Assembly: GCA_964454295.1 (NCBI GenBank)
Contig: CAYVTV010000180.1
Coordinates: 1 to 8,946 of the forward strand
Source: CAYVTV01 sp964454295
GTDB lineage: Bacteria; Bacteroidota; Bacteroidia; Bacteroidales; GCA-2748055
Direction of reading: 5' to 3'
Length of the DNA stretch: 8,946 nucleotides
The notes under the pieces are model-generated. The model ran no database searches. It was not told where the DNA came from and saw only the letters and a program-made list of their open reading frames with translations. The position numbers and the translations under genes were made by a program. Below, one piece after another: positions 7,684 to 8,946 of the stretch. Each line of letters starts with the position of its first letter. The first letter of the stretch is position 1.

Positions 7684-7857
7684 GTTCGTTAAACTTTTTT
7701 ATTGCGTTGATAATGAATATTTTAACAATTCGAGTATAAATTATCTATATTGTTGATATATAATATATTGCGCCTTTGCGTCTTCGCGTTTTATTTTAAT
7801 TTAACGAACTGTTGTATTTTAATTCTAATAATATTTTATGTTACTATAGTTCGTTTA
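7684..7857. repeat. Three GTTCGTT-type repeats, two forming a 10-bp inverted pair
   Basis: GTTCGTTAAA (7684-7693) is the exact reverse complement of TTTAACGAAC (7800-7809), 106 bp away. A third copy, GTTCGTTTA (7849-7857), is in the direct orientation of the first and forms an imperfect palindrome with the second. The three lie in the 214-bp gap between the DUF1080 and FAD-oxidoreductase genes. The inverted pair encloses a fragment related to the repeat at 1065-1250. Operators for the downstream FAD/Gfo pair, or the ends of a roughly 126-bp miniature element, are both possible. I see no standard promoter in the gap. Confidence 0.45.
7771..7790. repeat. Partial copy of the CTTTGCGTC intergenic repeat
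   Basis: CGCCTTTGCGTCTTCGCGTT stands out as GC-rich in an otherwise strongly AT-rich gap. Its CCTTTGCGTC (7773-7782) is identical to 1224-1233 in the right arm of the repeat at 1065-1250, and the following TTCGCGTT resembles that arm's CTTTGTGGTT. No matching left arm is visible, so it looks like a solitary or decayed end. Confidence 0.5.
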
Positions 7858-7879
7858 ATAAAAACTAAACCCTGCAATT

Positions 7880-8620
7880 TTATAACTCCCTTACCCATAT
7901 ATTCCTGAAGCTTACAAGGTTTCCATGATCCTGTAACTTTAAAGGCATCTTTTCTTCATGTGGAGGATAGACTCTTGGGGATCCCACATTTTCAGTCGAT
8001 CCCAATAATTCGACATTATTCTGCACCAGAACTCCGTTGTGTATTACAGTTATCCTTGCAGGGATTATCACCCTCCCTGAGCTGTTGAATCTTGGAGCCA
8101 TGAAAATAATATCATAGGTTTGCCACTCACCGGGTTTACGACAGGCATTAACAAGGGGAATATGTTGTTTATAAATTGCAGCGGCCTGCCCGTTCACATA
8201 GGTCTCATTATCATACGAATCGAGTATCTGTACTTCATAACGGCTCATCAGCCATACTCCGCTGTTACCTCTCTTCTGCCCTTCTCCTGTGAGAACCTCC
8301 GGTGTCCGCCATTCAATATGAAGCTGTACATCCCCGAAACTTTTTTCGCTTACAATATGTCCCGATTTGGGCTTAACGGTCATTACACCTTCACTGGCTA
8401 CCCATTCTGCAGGCTTTCCATTCTCGTGAAGCCAGCCTGACATATCTTTCCCATTGAAAAGCACAATAGCATCTGAAGGAGGTAAAGTCCCCTCTCCCGG
8501 GGTTACAACTTCCGGTATTGGTTCATAGAGCCTTGTAATCTGAGGTGGTTTAACATCCTGTGCATTAGTGAGTGCGATGATAAAAACACTGATAAATGAT
8601 AATAAATTTCTGGTTTTCAT
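7880..8620 (-). CDS. Secreted DUF1080 protein, 3-keto-disaccharide hydrolase-like
   Basis: A 246-residue exported protein with a Sec signal (hydrophobic 6-17, probable cleavage after T-N-A20) and one DUF1080 domain, a concanavalin-like beta-sandwich that Pfam names 3-keto-disaccharide hydrolase. Domain landmarks are A-I-V-L-F-N-G-K-D-M-S-G-W (51-63), H-I-E-W-R (101-105), R-G-N-S-G-V-W-L (117-124), E-V-Q-I-L-D-S-Y (129-136), A-I-Y-K-Q (148-152), G-E-W-Q-T-Y-D (164-170), H-N-G (194-196), L-Q-D-H-G (229-233) and F-R-N-I-W (238-242). The length is normal for a single-domain member. The expected role is cleavage of a glycoside already oxidised to a 3-keto sugar, which fits the two nearby Gfo/Idh/MocA oxidoreductases. 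It lies 59 bp after a sulfatase gene and is followed by a 214-bp gap. Enzymatic activity and substrate are inferred from family and context, not shown by the sequence. Confidence 0.9.
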   Translation of the reverse strand: MKTRNLLSFISVFIIALTNAQDVKPPQITRLYEPIPEVVTPGEGTLPPSDAIVLFNGKDMSGWLHENGKPAEWVASEGVMTVKPKSGHIVSEKSFGDVQLHIEWRTPEVLTGEGQKRGNSGVWLMSRYEVQILDSYDNETYVNGQAAAIYKQHIPLVNACRKPGEWQTYDIIFMAPRFNSSGRVIIPARITVIHNGVLVQNNVELLGSTENVGSPRVYPPHEEKMPLKLQDHGNLVSFRNIWVREL

Positions 8621-8679
8621 GAGATTATATTTTTAATTGGAAAATCATCCGGGTATAAAATATAAGTTTAATTTTTAAA

Positions 8680-8946
8680 TTATAAACTTAATTTATCTTT
8701 TGTGCTTTTCTGCCATTCCATAATTTTTGCAGTGAGCAATTTAATTTTATCCTGATGATCAGGATGATTAAACAGATTTGTGGTTTCCCAGGGATCCTCC
8801 TTCAGGTTGAACAGTTGAGATTTGTCTGTATCATACAGACAAAGTTTCCATCCGTCAGGTGAAATCACTGTTCTTCCGTTGGCCTGAAGAGCTGCTGCTT
8901 TAATATCTTCATCTGTAACAATCTTACCCTGGTAGGGTTCTGCGTT
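8680..8946 (-). CDS. Sulfatase, C-terminal end only (5' part outside window)
   Basis: The reading frame is open from the window edge (8946) to the TAA at 8680-8682, giving 88 residues. The GTG codon at 8866-8868 in this frame is internal and should not be taken as the start. The visible text includes G-R-T-V-I-S-P-D-G-W-K-L-C-L-Y and S-Q-L-F-N-L-K-E-D-P-W-E-T-T-N-L-F. These match the C-terminal region of type I sulfatases, where a short antiparallel sheet is followed by an L-x-D/E-x-P-x-E-x-x-N-L turn. The catalytic half is not in the window, so the active-site class and substrate cannot be read. An 8-bp AT inverted repeat (8663-8670 with 8683-8690) overlaps the stop region but is too weak to call a terminator. 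With 59 bp to the DUF1080 gene, co-transcription is likely. Confidence 0.82.
   Translation of the reverse strand, partial: NAEPYQGKIVTDEDIKAAALQANGRTVISPDGWKLCLYDTDKSQLFNLKEDPWETTNLFNHPDHQDKIKLLTAKIMEWQKSTKDKLSL

Noticed and set aside
8663..8690. 8-bp AT-rich inverted repeat around the end of the partial sulfatase
   Set aside because: The stem has a single G-C pair, overlaps the coding end and lacks a following T-run on the minus strand, so it is not a convincing terminator.

Overview
The window reads as a piece of a Bacteroidota genome, probably a free-living polysaccharide degrader. The signs are moderately AT-rich DNA, A/T-rich leaders without Shine-Dalgarno sequences, Sec lipoproteins with short 'CSS'-like mature ends, and twin-arginine Gfo/Idh/MocA proteins opening with a K-R-R-x-F-I-K pattern. 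This assignment is inferred from protein style; there is no marker gene in the window.

Layout. Positions 2-1024 (+) hold the C-terminal part of an SSS-family sodium:solute symporter that starts outside the window. A 247-bp convergent gap follows, with a weak terminator-like hairpin and a structured, GC-rich intergenic repeat bounded by imperfect inverted arms. All other genes lie on the minus strand. In transcription order (right to left) they are: the C-terminus of a sulfatase (8946-8680, cut by the window edge), a secreted DUF1080/3-keto-disaccharide hydrolase-like protein (8620-7880), a lipoprotein FAD-dependent oxidoreductase (7665-5986), a Tat-type Gfo/Idh/MocA oxidoreductase (5972-4605, only 13 bp after the FAD gene), a second Tat-type Gfo/Idh/MocA oxidoreductase (4242-2866), and a lipoprotein iduronate-2-sulfatase-like sulfatase (2774-1272). 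Two larger gaps interrupt the series: 214 bp at 7666-7879, which carries a fragment of the same repeat family inside inverted GTTCGTT motifs, and 362 bp at 4243-4604, which carries a perfect 12-bp inverted repeat.

How the genes may work together. Every complete minus-strand protein has an export signal, so the set looks like an extracytoplasmic catabolic module. Two sulfatases could remove sulfate esters from a glycan or glycoside. One or both Gfo/Idh/MocA enzymes and the flavoprotein could oxidise a sugar ring hydroxyl. The DUF1080 protein could then cleave the 3-keto-glycoside without a classical glycoside hydrolase. The symporter, transcribed toward the cluster, could import a released product. 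Individual family assignments are strong; the pathway, its substrate and co-transcription across the larger gaps are inference. No glycoside hydrolase, SusC/SusD pair, regulator, RNA gene, CRISPR array or transposase was seen.
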